19,716 nt of DNA from Desulfobacteraceae bacterium (GCA_003354055.1 PIVQ01000064.1:1-19716); one strand, 5' to 3'; counted from the first letter of the stretch, positions 1 to 9,242 are shown. A program made the numbers and translations. Notes: generated by a model from the letters alone, not told the origin.

Positions 1-2744
1 TTGGGAACCACAAAGGTTTCCCGGACATCAGCCCGGCCGATGATAATTTCATGGAAAGTAGAGGGCATCATGCCGTCCAGGGCTGCTTTGATATCATTGA
101 TTACATCATAGATGATATCATAGAAGCGCATATCCACATGTTCATCCTTGGCAAGTCTGCGGATCTGGGGTGAGGGCCTTACATTAAACCCGATGATAAT
201 CGCATCGGAGACCGCAGCCAGGGCAACGTCAGATTCATTAATGGTACCGGTAGCGGAGTGGACAATCTTGACATCCACCTCTTCCTTGGCCAAATCGTTG
301 AGGGATTCGTTAAGCGCCTCAATGGATCCGTGAACATCGGCTTTAACAATAAGCTTGAGCTCTTGAATCGCAGCGGTTCCCAGGTTTTCGAACATTTTTT
401 CAAGGTTAGCCCGGCTTTTCTTGGCCAGTTCCTTTGCTCTTTGTTTCTGCATCCTGTGACCGGCAATCTGTTTGGCATCCTTATCAGTAGCAACGGCGGT
501 GAATTCATCACCCGCATCAGGCACACCGGTCAGGCCTACAATTTCAACTGGCATACTGGGGCCGGCTGCGTCAATTCGACTGCCGGAATCATCAATCATG
601 GCACGGATACGTCCGGAGTGAAGACCGCATACAACCGGATCGCCGTCTTTCAAGGTTCCCCGTTTAATCAATACGGTTGCCACTGATCCGCGGCCGGTAT
701 CCAGCCTGGACTCCACAACATAACCACTTGCGTTCCGATCCGGATTGGCCTTTAATTCAAGGACTTCGGACTGAAGCAGGATCATTTCGAGCAACTCGTC
801 AATACCTTCTCCGGTTTTTGCAGAGACCTTTACAAAGATGACGTTGCCGCCCCAGTCTTCTGCCAGCAGATCATGTTCGGACAATTCCCGCATGATCCGG
901 TCCGGATCGGCTCCGACCTTGTCCATCTTGTTGACGGCAACCACAACAGGAACCTTAGCAGCCTTGGCATGATTGATGGCCTCAATGGTCTGAGGCATAC
1001 ATCCGTCATCAGCCGCTACAACCAGGATAACGATATCCGTGACCCTCGCACCCCTGGACCGCATGGCCGTAAAGGCGGCATGGCCCGGTGTATCAAGAAA
1101 AGTTATACGTCCGCCATTAGAAGTTTCAACATTATATGCACCGATGTGCTGGGTAATACCTCCGGCTTCTCCGCTGGTAATCTTGGATTCCCGGATCACA
1201 TCAAGCAACGAGGTTTTACCATGGTCAACATGTCCCATGATGGTAACAACAGGCGGGCATGCCACCATTTTGCCTTCGTCTTCCTCTTCAACCGGTGCGG
1301 CTATCAATACTTCCTCTTCAAAACTGGCTCTTTCCACTTCAAAATCAAACTCTGCAGCCACAAGAGCGGCTGTATCATAATCAATGGTCTGATTCACAGT
1401 GGCCATGACACCCATACCCATGAGCTTAACGATCATCTCATTGGCTTTGATACCCATACGTTTGGCAAGCTCTGCCAGCTCAATGGCCTCATCAATTTTA
1501 ACACGACGTTTAATGGCCTTGGGTGTGGTAATCTGAGTTTTCTGGAAATTACCTTTTTTACCGCGATGATCCTTTCTACCCCGTTTTTTCCGGCCGCGGC
1601 CGCGGTAGAGGTCGTTACCTTCAACCACGGATTTTTTCTTGTACCGTTTCCGCTTACCGGGAGCGTTTGCAGGCGGCAAATCCCGCCCGAAATTCTTTTT
1701 CCGGGTATCGCCGGCACCCGGTTGTGCGGGGGGCGTTGTCATATCAGCGCCGGCAGACCTCTGGGGCTGAGCACCAGGTCTTGTACCAGGCCTTGCACCG
1801 GGCCTTGCACCGGGCCTTGCACCGGGCCTTGTATCTCCGGCTGGTCTGGCCGGCCTTGCGGGTCTGCGGGATGTAGCATCCTGTCCGCCTCTGCCACCGC
1901 CTTGCCGTTTATCTTCGGCAGGTCTTCTCCGTTTAAGATTTTCCAAGACAGCAGGGTCTACTACCCTGACAATTTTAGCAGGGGTGGATTTGCGTTTTTT
2001 CTTTTTCTTCTTTGCCGAAGATTTATCGGTATCCGCCGCACCAGCCTCTTCGGTTCCTGCAGCTTCAGCCTTTTCTTCAGTTTTGACAGGAGCTTCCTGT
2101 ACCGGCACTTCCGATTCTGCAACTTTAGTTAGTTCTGCTTCCACAGCCACAGTTTCCTTTTCATCTTCAACAACAGCGGTGGGTTCCGGTTTTTCCGGCT
2201 CCGCTTGTTTTTCCGCAACCGGAGCAACCGGCTCAGGTTCTGATTCTGGCTCAGGTTCAGGCTCAGGCTCAGGTTCTTCCACGATTACAGGCTTGATAAT
2301 TTTTGCCGCGTCACCAGCTTTAGAAACAGTTTTCCGGGCCGGACGCTTGCGCACAACTTTCTTCTCAGCCTCAGGCTCTATTTCTTCTACAGGGTCTTCC
2401 TCAGGTATCTGGTCGGAAGTAGCCTCTTCAACAGTCTCGACAGCCTCGGTTGCCTGGTCAACAGATTCATCGGCAAATTCCTCATCACCGTATTCATCAG
2501 CCGCCATATCATCGTCAGGATCAGTTTCTGCCTTCCGCCTGCGGATTACAGAGGGTTTAACCTTCACATCGCTTTTCTGTTTCTTTTTGCCCGACATAGA
2601 TCTTTTGATCGCGATGACAGCGCTGTCTTCCAGAGAACTCATGTGGCTTTTTACTTTGATTTTAAGTTCTTTCATCTTGTTGAGAAGCTGTTTGTTTGTC
2701 ATGTTCAGATCTTTAGCTAACTCATATACTCTGACCTTCGCCAT
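1..2744 (-). CDS. infB: Translation initiation factor IF-2 (3' end cut off by window edge)
   Basis: GTPase that brings initiator tRNA to the 30S subunit and promotes subunit joining. The ATG at 2744 begins [19 protein letters not shown], a typical IF2_N domain, preceded by a GGGGG ribosome site. Visible are 914 codons. A long Lys/Glu/Pro-rich linker follows IF2_N and contains an (EP)n run and GARP repeats, then an Arg/Gly-rich basic patch and a second IF2_N-like domain near residues 425-480. The G domain has GHVDHGKT at 504-511, DTPGH at 551-555, NKMD at 605-608 and SAK at 641-643. The last visible residues ([14 protein letters not shown]) match the start of the final IF-2 domain, so by comparison with E. 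coli IF-2 about 85 residues lie beyond the edge. The complete protein would be near 1000 residues against 890 in E. coli, the excess being linker. It is downstream of nusA and probably co-transcribed with it. Confidence 0.97.
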   Translation of the reverse strand, partial: MAKVRVYELAKDLNMTNKQLLNKMKELKIKVKSHMSSLEDSAVIAIKRSMSGKKKQKSDVKVKPSVIRRRKAETDPDDDMAADEYGDEEFADESVDQATEAVETVEEATSDQIPEEDPVEEIEPEAEKKVVRKRPARKTVSKAGDAAKIIKPVIVEEPEPEPEPEPESEPEPVAPVAEKQAEPEKPEPTAVVEDEKETVAVEAELTKVAESEVPVQEAPVKTEEKAEAAGTEEAGAADTDKSSAKKKKKKRKSTPAKIVRVVDPAVLENLKRRRPAEDKRQGGGRGGQDATSRRPARPARPAGDTRPGARPGARPGARPGTRPGAQPQRSAGADMTTPPAQPGAGDTRKKNFGRDLPPANAPGKRKRYKKKSVVEGNDLYRGRGRKKRGRKDHRGKKGNFQKTQITTPKAIKRRVKIDEAIELAELAKRMGIKANEMIVKLMGMGVMATVNQTIDYDTAALVAAEFDFEVERASFEEEVLIAAPVEEEDEGKMVACPPVVTIMGHVDHGKTSLLDVIRESKITSGEAGGITQHIGAYNVETSNGGRITFLDTPGHAAFTAMRSRGARVTDIVILVVAADDGCMPQTIEAINHAKAAKVPVVVAVNKMDKVGADPDRIMRELSEHDLLAEDWGGNVIFVKVSAKTGEGIDELLEMILLQSEVLELKANPDRNASGYVVESRLDTGRGSVATVLIKRGTLKDGDPVVCGLHSGRIRAMIDDSGSRIDAAGPSMPVEIVGLTGVPDAGDEFTAVATDKDAKQIAGHRMQKQRAKELAKKSRANLEKMFENLGTAAIQELKLIVKADVHGSIEALNESLNDLAKEEVDVKIVHSATGTINESDVALAAVSDAIIIGFNVRPSPQIRRLAKDEHVDMRFYDIIYDVINDIKAALDGMMPSTFHEIIIGRADVRETFVVP
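1774..1833 (-). repeat. Five tandem 12-bp units in infB encoding GA/TRP repeats
   Basis: Five consecutive 12-bp units (plus-strand form ccgggccttgca, with point variants in the first two and last) lie in frame in the IF-2 linker and encode Gly-Ala/Thr-Arg-Pro. The third and fourth units are identical, as expected for a tract that changes length by slippage. Confidence 0.9.
2231..2280 (-). repeat. Glu-Pro dipeptide repeat tract in infB
   Basis: A 6-bp periodic stretch (ggctca/ggttca on the plus strand) encodes about eight Glu-Pro pairs interrupted by one Ser in the IF-2 linker. It also produces a Gly/Ser-rich antisense reading frame that is not a gene. Confidence 0.85.
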
Positions 2745-2827
2745 TCGTTGCCCCCAGTAATCCTCTTATATTAATTCTATTCGTTTACCCGCCGCCTGCG
2801 TCACCTGCGTCGCCTTACCGATGCAAC

Positions 2828-4246
2828 CTAGTCACTAATCCCGTCGGGATCTGTATCTTCCTGAGCCTCTTGTTCCGGAGCGGGATCAACCGGTTCGTTT
2901 TCTTGTTCCGCTTCCAGGGCGGCCTGTTTTTGGACTTCAGCCTGTGCCAAAGCTTCGGCTTCTTTCTCTGCCCGGGCCTGATCCGCAACCTGCTGAGCCT
3001 GAATACGTTCCGACTCCAAAATCTGTCCGGCTTCTTCAACGGTTGCTATGGCATCTTCAATAGGAATATCCATGATTGCAGCGACATCTTCCTCCAAGGC
3101 ATCCATCACATCCAGCAAGGAGGAAAACCCGGCCTTAAACAACACTTCTGCCATGGGAAGCCCTACATTGGATAGTTTCATCAGGCTGTCATAGCCTTCC
3201 TTAACCTCACGACTGTAATCTTCCTCACTGGTCACTTCAAGATGCCAGCCTGTTATCTCGCAGGCCAGGGAAACGTTCTGTCCGCCCTTTCCGATGGCAA
3301 TGGACAAATATTCGTCATTGACAATCACTTCCATGGACTGGTTGTCCTCATCAATAATAACCCTGGCAATCTCAGCGGGGGACAGGGCATTGCAGACGAA
3401 CCTGGCAATATCCGGACTCCACTGGACAATGTCTATTTTCTCGCCCCGAAGTTCCTGAACAATGTTCTGTACCCGATTTCCCTTCATACCGACGCAGGCG
3501 CCGACAGGATCGACATCAGAGTCAATTGAAGACACTGCAATTTTTGCACGTGTCCCAGGCACCCGGGCAGCTGCCCTTATGGAAACAATGCCTTCGGCCA
3601 CTTCGGGGACTTCGGTTTTGAATAATTCCACCAAAAATTCAGGATGGGTTCGGGACAGAAGCACTTGAGCGCCCTTGGATTCTTCCAGCACATCCACGAC
3701 ATAAGCCCTTATCCGGTCCCCTCGTTTGTAATTCTCCTTAGGCATCTGCTCTCTGGGCCTTAAAACCGCATCAGCCTGCCCCAGATTTACAACAATGCTG
3801 CCCCGGTCAAATCGTTGGACAATACCGTTGATAATCTTTCCTCTTTTATGGATAAAATTTTCATAAACAGCATTGCGTTCAGCTTCACGCATCTTCTGAA
3901 TAATCACTTGCTTAGCAGACTGGGCAGCAATCCGGCCGAACTCTTCGGTATCAATCCTAATCCCAAGGCTATCACCGATTTCACATTCAGGGTCAAACTC
4001 AAGGCCTTCATCCAGAGTCAGTTCACTATCAGAGTATTCAACCTCTTCAACCACCTCTTTAAAATGGAAGACTTCAACATCACCGCTTTTTTCATCATAA
4101 TGGACTTCAATATCCGCCCTGGGTCCGATTTTTTTCCTGGCAGCCGATACGATGGCCTCTTTCAAGGTGTTAATAAGGACTTCAGCATCAATACCTTTTT
4201 CTCGGCTTACCTGGTCAATTACCCTTTTTATATCTGTGATAAACAT
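2828..4246 (-). CDS. nusA: Transcription termination/antitermination factor NusA
   Basis: RNA-polymerase-binding factor that modulates pausing, termination and antitermination. The 472 residues show the NusA N-terminal domain (about 1-125), an S1 domain (about 135-200), and tandem KH domains with GACVGMKGNRV near 249-259 and AIGKGGQNV near 317-325. A helical hairpin segment follows (about 360-410), then an Ala/Glu/Gln-rich probable coiled coil and an acidic tail ending DTDPDGISD. The ATG at 4246 is preceded by GGAG at a suitable distance. It is slightly shorter than E. coli NusA (495) and the C-terminal acidic-repeat region is replaced by the low-complexity tail. It sits 17 nt downstream of rimP. 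The 83-nt gap to infB contains no ylxR or L7Ae-like gene, which often occur at this place in other bacteria. Confidence 0.97.
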   Translation of the reverse strand: MFITDIKRVIDQVSREKGIDAEVLINTLKEAIVSAARKKIGPRADIEVHYDEKSGDVEVFHFKEVVEEVEYSDSELTLDEGLEFDPECEIGDSLGIRIDTEEFGRIAAQSAKQVIIQKMREAERNAVYENFIHKRGKIINGIVQRFDRGSIVVNLGQADAVLRPREQMPKENYKRGDRIRAYVVDVLEESKGAQVLLSRTHPEFLVELFKTEVPEVAEGIVSIRAAARVPGTRAKIAVSSIDSDVDPVGACVGMKGNRVQNIVQELRGEKIDIVQWSPDIARFVCNALSPAEIARVIIDEDNQSMEVIVNDEYLSIAIGKGGQNVSLACEITGWHLEVTSEEDYSREVKEGYDSLMKLSNVGLPMAEVLFKAGFSSLLDVMDALEEDVAAIMDIPIEDAIATVEEAGQILESERIQAQQVADQARAEKEAEALAQAEVQKQAALEAEQENEPVDPAPEQEAQEDTDPDGISD

Positions 4247-4263
4247 GCTAAGCGTTCTCCATA

Positions 4264-4740
4264 TTACTGACCTGCAAGCATTGCTTTGCTGATCACAAGG
4301 CCTTCAATTTCAACCTCTTTACCATCAACCGCAATAACAACAGAATCATCGTTTGTCTTCTCAAGAATCCCGGTGAACTTTTTCTGACCGCTGACCGACT
4401 CATGGGTTTCTATCTTGACCATCTCTCCGGTAAACCGGATAAAATCTTCTTTTGTGCTCAAAGGCCGGTTGGGACCAGGGGAAGAGACCTCCAGCCGGTA
4501 GGCTCCGATATTGTCGATATGCACATCGATCAGATCCCCAAGCTGGCGGCTGACAGTAACACAATCAGTCAAGGCAACCCCGCCGGGCTTATCCATGTAA
4601 AGCCGAACAATTTTTTCACGGTTGCTGGTAATACATTCAATATGGACCAGTTCAAATTTTTCGGCCTTGAACAAAGGCCCTGCCACTTTCCGAACCCTTT
4701 CTTCTATCCAGCCGAACTCTTTTTGCCTGATAAACCCCAT
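4264..4740 (-). CDS. rimP: Ribosome maturation factor RimP
   Basis: Needed for maturation of the 30S subunit. From the ATG at 4740 the protein is 158 residues, close to E. coli RimP (150). The N-terminal domain reads FELVHIECITSNREKIVRLY, then a linker with LTDCVTVSRQLGDLID, the family signature YRLEVSSPGPNRPL, and a C-terminal Sm-like beta domain. The frame stays open upstream to 4812, but that extension runs back through a terminator hairpin, so Met-4740 (MGFIRQKEFGW) is preferred; AGGT lies 6 nt before it. First gene of the rimP-nusA-infB cluster. No convincing promoter of its own was seen, so read-through past the hairpin at 4783-4800 or an atypical promoter must serve it. Confidence 0.93.
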   Translation of the reverse strand: MGFIRQKEFGWIEERVRKVAGPLFKAEKFELVHIECITSNREKIVRLYMDKPGGVALTDCVTVSRQLGDLIDVHIDNIGAYRLEVSSPGPNRPLSTKEDFIRFTGEMVKIETHESVSGQKKFTGILEKTNDDSVVIAVDGKEVEIEGLVISKAMLAGQ

Positions 4741-4779
4741 AGTTACCTGCAACCTCTTTTTAATATATTCCACAAATAC

Positions 4780-4800
4780 AAAAACGGGCAGATGCCCGTT
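4780..4800 (-). terminator. Hairpin with T-rich tail downstream of tRNA-Gly
   Basis: On the minus strand an 8-bp inverted repeat (AACGGGCA/TGCCCGTT; in practice about 6 bp closing a 4-6 nt loop) is followed by TTTTTGTATTTG. It lies about 100 nt after the tRNA 3' end and 40 nt before rimP, so it could end the tRNA/pheT transcripts or attenuate entry into rimP-nusA-infB. Confidence 0.65.
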
Positions 4801-4903
4801 CCTAGTATACAACTCTCAACAAAACCTTCACCTTTCACACGCCGGTTCAGATCATATTTTTCCCATAAAATGGAACAAATCCGCCATCCCATACCCGCAA
4901 ATA

Positions 4904-4979
4904 TGGAGCGGGCAACGAGATTCGAACTCGCGACATCAAGCTTGGGAAGCTTGCACTCTACCAACTGAGTTATGCCCGC
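4904..4979 (-). tRNA. tRNA-Gly, anticodon CCC, CCA end encoded
   Basis: The minus strand gives a 76-nt cloverleaf. The acceptor arm is GCGGGCA/TGCCCGC, the D-arm contains AGTTGGTAGA, the anticodon stem CAAGC/GCTTG closes the loop TTCCCAA (anticodon CCC, reading GGG), and the T-arm is CGAGTTCGAATCTCG. The discriminator T is followed by an encoded CCA. G1-C72 and the overall sequence resemble bacterial tRNA-Gly(GCC) apart from the anticodon arm. Short plus-strand ORFs here containing RATRFEL are the usual artefact of a reversed T-arm. Confidence 0.95.
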
Positions 4980-4990
4980 ATTAGCGGCAC

Positions 4991-5019
4991 AATATAACAA
5001 CCCCGAATCGGTTTGTCAA
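4991..5019 (-). promoter_or_regulatory. Sigma-70 type promoter for tRNA-Gly
   Basis: On the minus strand TTGACA (5019-5014), a 17-nt spacer and TATATT (4996-4991). Transcription would begin near 4984, a few nucleotides before the mature tRNA 5' end at 4979. Confidence 0.75.
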
Positions 5020-5032
5020 CACCCCTTTTCCA

Positions 5033-5047
5033 GGGCCGATCCGGCCC
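5033..5047 (-). other. Strong hairpin just after pheT stop codon
   Basis: Six-base-pair GC stem (GGGCCG/CGGCCC) with a 3-nt loop, about 12 nt beyond the pheT stop. No T-run follows, so it is not a clear intrinsic terminator. It could stabilise the pheT 3' end or slow read-through into the tRNA gene. Confidence 0.4.
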
Positions 5048-5059
5048 GGTTTCCCTACC

Positions 5060-7510
5060 TTATCCGGGCAGGCTGGCGTTGAAGGTGTCCAATACCCGTT
5101 TTGACAGGTTGGCATGCACCTTTTTGATATTTTTCTCGGTCAGGGTTTTATTGGCAGACCGGTAAACCACCCTGAAAGACAGGGACTTCTTACCCATTCC
5201 AATAGCCTCGCCCTCAAACACATCAAAGAGAAAATAGTCTTCGATCAGAGCTTGTTTTTTGGCAAAGTTTTTCACGTCTTCCAGAATAGCGCCCACTTCC
5301 ACGCCATTGTCTACAATCAGGGTCATATCACGGGACACAGACGGGAACCTGGACAGAGGTTCTGCCTGAATAGCCTCGGGCATGGCATCCTGAAGAAGCT
5401 CCATATCCATATCAAAAACAAAGGCATCCTGTTTCAGCCCATAGGTTTTGAGCACCTGTCCGTTAATTTTGCCGAGGGTACAGATAGTCTTTCCGTTTTT
5501 GACTACACAGGCTCCATAGCCTGTCTCAAAATAAGGGCAGCTGTTGTCATCGATTTTAACATAGGCAACATCCGTGACAAAGAGATCATCCAGCAGACCC
5601 TGGACCACGCCTTTGAGGTCAAAGAAATCCATGGATTCTTTTTTAGAAAACCAGGTCTGATCAGAGCGGTTACCGGTGATCAGCCCACCGACCATTTCAA
5701 CCTCTTTGGGCTGTTCCCCTTTGGCAGTTGCAAAAAAGACCTTCCCGACCTCAAAGACACGCAGGGTATCGGCCTGCTGGGCCGTATTTCTGCGCATGGT
5801 CTCAAGCAACCCGGGAACAAGAGAGGTTCTCAGAACAGACATCTGATCGGAAATGGGATTTAAAATCTCCTCCACCGATTGCCTGGCATCTCCTTCGGAA
5901 AGCCCCAGTCGATTACAGGAATCCTCATGGATAAAGTTGTAATTGATGGCTTCATAAAAAGAAAAACCGGTCATAGTCTGGCGGATTTTTCTACGAAGCA
6001 ACAATCTTGGGCTCAGTACCTTGCCCTTTGCAGGAACAGGCGGATAACTGGTCTTGATATTATTGTATCCCCAGAGCCGAGCCACTTCTTCTGACAGATC
6101 TTCAGGCCGAGTCACGTCCACTCTGAAAGTAGGCACCCCAATTGCCAGGCGCCCGTCACCGATATTTTCAACCGAAAACTCCACAGATTCAAGAATTTTG
6201 GCAATGGCATCCGCGCTGAATTCGGTTCCAAGACGAACATTCAAGGCTTCAACCTTAAGTTCAATAAGAGTGGGTTCGGGCTTTAAAGGATGTTCATCAA
6301 TCACCCCATCTGCAATTTTAGCGTCACAAAGCTCCGCCATCAGAGCAACGGCGCGTTTCATGGCAAACAACGTGCCTTCGGGATCCACTCCCCGCTCGAA
6401 CCTGTGGGAGGCATCTGTACCTATCCCGGTCCGCTTGGCTGTCCTGCGCACGGAAATCGGATTAAAGTAGGCGCTTTCCACCAATACCCGTGTGGTGGTA
6501 TCGGAAATTTCAGAATTTTCACCGCCCATGACACCTGCAATGGCAACGGGTTTTTCCCCGTCACAGATCATGAGCATTTCAGGGTCCATTTTATGGACTT
6601 TTGAATCCAGAGTTGTGAATTCGATAGGCGCACCGCCGGGCTCACCCGCCGCTCTGACCACAATCTTGCCCTTGGCCAGATTGTCGTAATCAAAGGCATG
6701 AAGAGGCTGCCCTGTCTCCATCATTACAAAGTTGGTAATATCCACCACATTGTTGATGGGTGTCAGACCCACAAACTCAAGACGCTGTTTCAACCAATGG
6801 GGAGACGGCCCGACTTTAACGTCAAAAAGCATACCTGCGGTATACCTTGGGCAGAGCTCCGGATCTTTTATCTCCACACTTGCATGGTCATGGATGGATT
6901 CGGAAACAATCCTGTCTTCGGGCAGGCCGGCATCGGGCAGAGTCACTTTATTTTTAGGCTCGGTAAAGGCACCGGTCTCCCTAGCCACCCCGATAACACT
7001 CAGACAATCCGGACGATTGGGAGTAAGATCAATTTCAAAAACCGTGTCGGTCAGGGCAAGGGCTGTCTCAAGAGGGGTTCCAGGAACGAATTCCCCTTCA
7101 AGATCCATAATACCTGCAGCATCGGAATTCAGAAGAAGTTCGGCAGCAGAGCAAAGCATGCCGCAGGATTTTTCCCCCCGAAGCTTGCTTTTCTTAATCT
7201 TAAAGTCGCCGGGCAATACAGCACCGGGCAGGGCGCAGGCTACAAACATGCCTTCCCTGACATTGGGCGCACCGCAGACAATGGGCGACAGCTCATCCGC
7301 TCCGACATCCACGCCACAGCAGGTCAACTTGTCAGCATTGGGATGTTGCGTAGCTTCAACCACCCTTCCCACGACCACCTTATCCAGGTAGTCGTAAAGG
7401 CTTTCCACAGCATCCACTTCAAGCCCGGCCATGGTCAGCCTGTCAGACATTTCCTGGGGGTCCAGGTCAACGGGAATATAGTCGCGTAACCAGCTTAAAC
7501 TGACTTTCAT
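5060..7510 (-). CDS. pheT: Phenylalanine--tRNA ligase beta subunit
   Basis: Beta chain of the alpha2-beta2 cytoplasmic enzyme that charges tRNA-Phe. The 816 residues begin MKVSLSWLRDYIPVDLDPQE, the standard N-terminus. Domains in order: EMAP/OB-fold tRNA-binding domain (about 40-150, with NADKLTCC), B3/B4 editing domain (about 210-385), B5 DNA-binding-like domain (about 405-475), catalytic-like core, and a C-terminal ferredoxin-fold anticodon-binding domain (about 722-814, starting LSRFPSVSRDMT). The length is near that of E. coli PheT (795). Only one nucleotide separates the pheS stop from this ATG (7510), indicating translational coupling. Last gene of the infC-rpmI-rplT-pheS-pheT cluster. 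Confidence 0.97.
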   Translation of the reverse strand: MKVSLSWLRDYIPVDLDPQEMSDRLTMAGLEVDAVESLYDYLDKVVVGRVVEATQHPNADKLTCCGVDVGADELSPIVCGAPNVREGMFVACALPGAVLPGDFKIKKSKLRGEKSCGMLCSAAELLLNSDAAGIMDLEGEFVPGTPLETALALTDTVFEIDLTPNRPDCLSVIGVARETGAFTEPKNKVTLPDAGLPEDRIVSESIHDHASVEIKDPELCPRYTAGMLFDVKVGPSPHWLKQRLEFVGLTPINNVVDITNFVMMETGQPLHAFDYDNLAKGKIVVRAAGEPGGAPIEFTTLDSKVHKMDPEMLMICDGEKPVAIAGVMGGENSEISDTTTRVLVESAYFNPISVRRTAKRTGIGTDASHRFERGVDPEGTLFAMKRAVALMAELCDAKIADGVIDEHPLKPEPTLIELKVEALNVRLGTEFSADAIAKILESVEFSVENIGDGRLAIGVPTFRVDVTRPEDLSEEVARLWGYNNIKTSYPPVPAKGKVLSPRLLLRRKIRQTMTGFSFYEAINYNFIHEDSCNRLGLSEGDARQSVEEILNPISDQMSVLRTSLVPGLLETMRRNTAQQADTLRVFEVGKVFFATAKGEQPKEVEMVGGLITGNRSDQTWFSKKESMDFFDLKGVVQGLLDDLFVTDVAYVKIDDNSCPYFETGYGACVVKNGKTICTLGKINGQVLKTYGLKQDAFVFDMDMELLQDAMPEAIQAEPLSRFPSVSRDMTLIVDNGVEVGAILEDVKNFAKKQALIEDYFLFDVFEGEAIGMGKKSLSFRVVYRSANKTLTEKNIKKVHANLSKRVLDTFNASLPG

Positions 7511-7511
7511 A

Positions 7512-8519
7512 TTAAAACTGCCCTAGAAAACGAACATCGTTTTCAAAATATTTTCTAATGTCATCAATACCGTATTTGAGCATGGCCATCCGTTCGATGC
7601 CCACACCAAAGGCAAACCCGGTGTACTTGTCCGTATCATATCCCACATTCTCAAACACAGCAGGGTGAACCATTCCTGACCCGAGCACTTCAAGCCATCC
7701 GGTTTTTGAGCAGATCCGACACCCCTCACCCTTACACATGACGCAGCGGATATCCACCTCCGCACTGGGCTCTGTAAAGGGAAAAAAACTGGGTCGAAAC
7801 CGCAGGGAGGTCTCTTTGTCAAAAAACTGATGCACAAAGGTTGTAAGCACCCCTTTGAGATCACCAAAGGAAATATTCTTGTCCACCATCAAACCTTCAA
7901 CCTGATGAAACATCGGAGTGTGGGTCAGATCTGAGTCACAACGAAAAACCTTGCCCGGAGAAATAATTCTCACCGGCGGGTCGGTTTTTTCCATGACTCT
8001 GGGCTGGGCCCCGGAGGTATGGGTTCTCAAAACAATATTGTCAGACACATAAAAGGTGTCTTGCATATCCCTGGCCGGATGGTATTTGGGAATATTCAAG
8101 GCCTCGAAGTTGTAATAATCCGTTTCAACTTCAGGCCCTTCGGCAACGTCAAAGCCCAACCGCATAAAGATTCCGCAGATCTCATCCATCACCTGGGTAA
8201 TGGGATGAAGCGCTCCCTTCACAGCCGGACGACCGGGAAGGGTCACATCGATACCGGCAGAGGGCCCGGCATTCTTGGCATTCAAGTCCGCCTCAGCCTT
8301 TTTGACCAGTTTTTCAAGCTTAATCTTGAGCAAATTAGCATTCTTACCTGCTGCCGGACGCTCATCCTCGGGCAAGGATGAAACACTCCGCAAAAAACCA
8401 GTCAGAACACCTTTTCTACCCAGAAAACGAATGGAAATCTGCTCAAGAGCATCTTTGGAATCAGCCGTTGAAATCTGGCCCAGAGCCTCTTTTTCAATAT
8501 CCGCAATATTGTTTTTCAA
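7512..8519 (-). CDS. pheS: Phenylalanine--tRNA ligase alpha subunit (TTG start)
   Basis: Catalytic chain of phenylalanyl-tRNA synthetase. The 335 residues have an N-terminal coiled-coil region aligning in register with E. coli PheS (RFLGRKGVLT near 31-40), motif 1 region HPITQVMDEI (105-114), motif 2 region around RIISPGKVFRCDSDLTHTP (184-202), and motif 3 GFAFGVGIERMAML (301-314). A Cys4 cluster at 259, 262, 267 and 270 (CVMCKGEGCRIC) is the zinc-type insertion seen in many bacterial PheS proteins. The start is taken as TTG at 8519 because a GGGGG ribosome site lies 4 nt upstream and the N-terminus from there matches the family. Lies 22 nt after rplT. Confidence 0.96.
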   Translation of the reverse strand: MKNNIADIEKEALGQISTADSKDALEQISIRFLGRKGVLTGFLRSVSSLPEDERPAAGKNANLLKIKLEKLVKKAEADLNAKNAGPSAGIDVTLPGRPAVKGALHPITQVMDEICGIFMRLGFDVAEGPEVETDYYNFEALNIPKYHPARDMQDTFYVSDNIVLRTHTSGAQPRVMEKTDPPVRIISPGKVFRCDSDLTHTPMFHQVEGLMVDKNISFGDLKGVLTTFVHQFFDKETSLRFRPSFFPFTEPSAEVDIRCVMCKGEGCRICSKTGWLEVLGSGMVHPAVFENVGYDTDKYTGFAFGVGIERMAMLKYGIDDIRKYFENDVRFLGQF

Positions 8520-8541
8520 CTTACCCCCAGTGCTCTAGTGA

Positions 8542-8895
8542 TTAGTTGAGTTTAGCAGATGCCTGAGCAGCAAGCTGAGAAAACGCTGCAGGATCGGATA
8601 CGGCCAAATCAGCCAATACCTTACGATCCAGTTCGCTTCCAGCAAGTTTCAACCCATTTATAAAACGGGAATAGGACAGCCCGTTCATCCGGGCACCGGC
8701 ATTAATACGAACGATCCAAAGCTTTCTAAAGTCTCTCTTCCGGACCCGTCTATCTCTATATGCGTACATCAACGCTTTATCAACAGCATCTGCTGCTGTT
8801 CTGTACAACTTACTTCTGCCGCCTCTAAAACCTTTAGCAAGAGCAAGAACCTTATTCCGACGTCTTCTTGCTTTATAACCTCTTTTAACTCTCAT
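8542..8895 (-). CDS. rplT: 50S ribosomal protein L20
   Basis: 117 residues (usual length 117-119), highly basic, starting [23 protein letters not shown] and containing the conserved block [21 protein letters not shown]20 binds 23S rRNA early in 50S assembly, and in other bacteria it also represses its own operon by binding a structured mRNA site. The ATG at 8895 follows a purine-rich AAAAAGGATT site. The 120-nt spacer between rpmI and this gene forms a nested stem that could be such a site. Confidence 0.97.
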   Translation of the reverse strand: MRVKRGYKARRRRNKVLALAKGFRGGRSKLYRTAADAVDKALMYAYRDRRVRKRDFRKLWIVRINAGARMNGLSYSRFINGLKLAGSELDRKVLADLAVSDPAAFSQLAAQASAKLN

Positions 8896-8917
8896 TTTTT
8901 TTCAATCCTTTTTAAAA

Positions 8918-8990
8918 CTTCCGGCTTCCGTGGCCTTGGCCCGTGACCGGGAATGATACAAGTTAGCACTGCCGACCCAAGTAGCCGGAG
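8918..8990 (-). promoter_or_regulatory. Nested stem-loop in rpmI-rplT spacer, candidate L20-binding control element
   Basis: In the minus-strand RNA, TCCGGCT (8989-8983) pairs with AGCCGGA (8926-8920). Directly inside, CTTGG (8981-8977) pairs with CCAAG (8939-8935). An inner hairpin CCCG-GTCA-CGGG (8951-8940) completes the fold. The structure ends about 25 nt before the rplT start. The link to L20 autoregulation is inference from known control of rpmI-rplT in E. coli and Bacillus; no match to a named RNA family was tested. Confidence 0.45.
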
Positions 8991-9015
8991 TCCTCTTTTT
9001 TTCTAATTGAGCTTC

Positions 9016-9213
9016 TTAACCGTTGGGCAGCATCCGTTTAACGGATTTCAAATCAGCATCGCAAACCATCTGGTCCTGGCGAAAACCACGTTTCCGTTTG
9101 GTGGTTTTCTTGGTCAGAATGTGACTGGCATTGGATTTCCGGAATTTGTATTTCCCGGATCCGGTTTTCTTAAACCGCTTTGCTGCTGCGCGGCATGTTT
9201 TAATTTTAGGCAT
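9016..9213 (-). CDS. rpmI: 50S ribosomal protein L35
   Basis: 65 residues, the standard length, very basic. It starts [21 protein letters not shown] and includes the conserved [17 protein letters not shown] block. A GAGAGGG ribosome site lies about 5 nt before the ATG at 9213. Between infC and rplT as in most bacteria, but the spacers on both sides are long: about 230 nt upstream containing a repeat element and hairpins, and 120 nt downstream. Confidence 0.96.
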   Translation of the reverse strand: MPKIKTCRAAAKRFKKTGSGKYKFRKSNASHILTKKTTKRKRGFRQDQMVCDADLKSVKRMLPNG

Positions 9214-9242
9214 AATACCCTCTCTAAATTATTGCAATTACT

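Noticed and set aside
873..2132. 419-codon open frame on the plus strand opposite infB
   Set aside because: It is antisense to conserved IF-2 codons including the G domain, has no ribosome site and is Cys/Ser/Phe-rich shadow sequence.
1984..2760. 258-codon Ser/Gly-rich plus-strand frame
   Set aside because: Mirror of the Glu/Pro/Ala-rich IF-2 linker; low complexity explains the open frame.
4402..4968. Plus-strand frame ending with RATRFELATSS
   Set aside because: Crosses the tRNA-Gly gene; RATRFEL is the well-known false peptide from the reverse of a tRNA T-arm.
5114..7489. Several plus-strand frames over 200 codons opposite pheT
   Set aside because: Antisense shadows of a clearly conserved gene, without start signals or family motifs.
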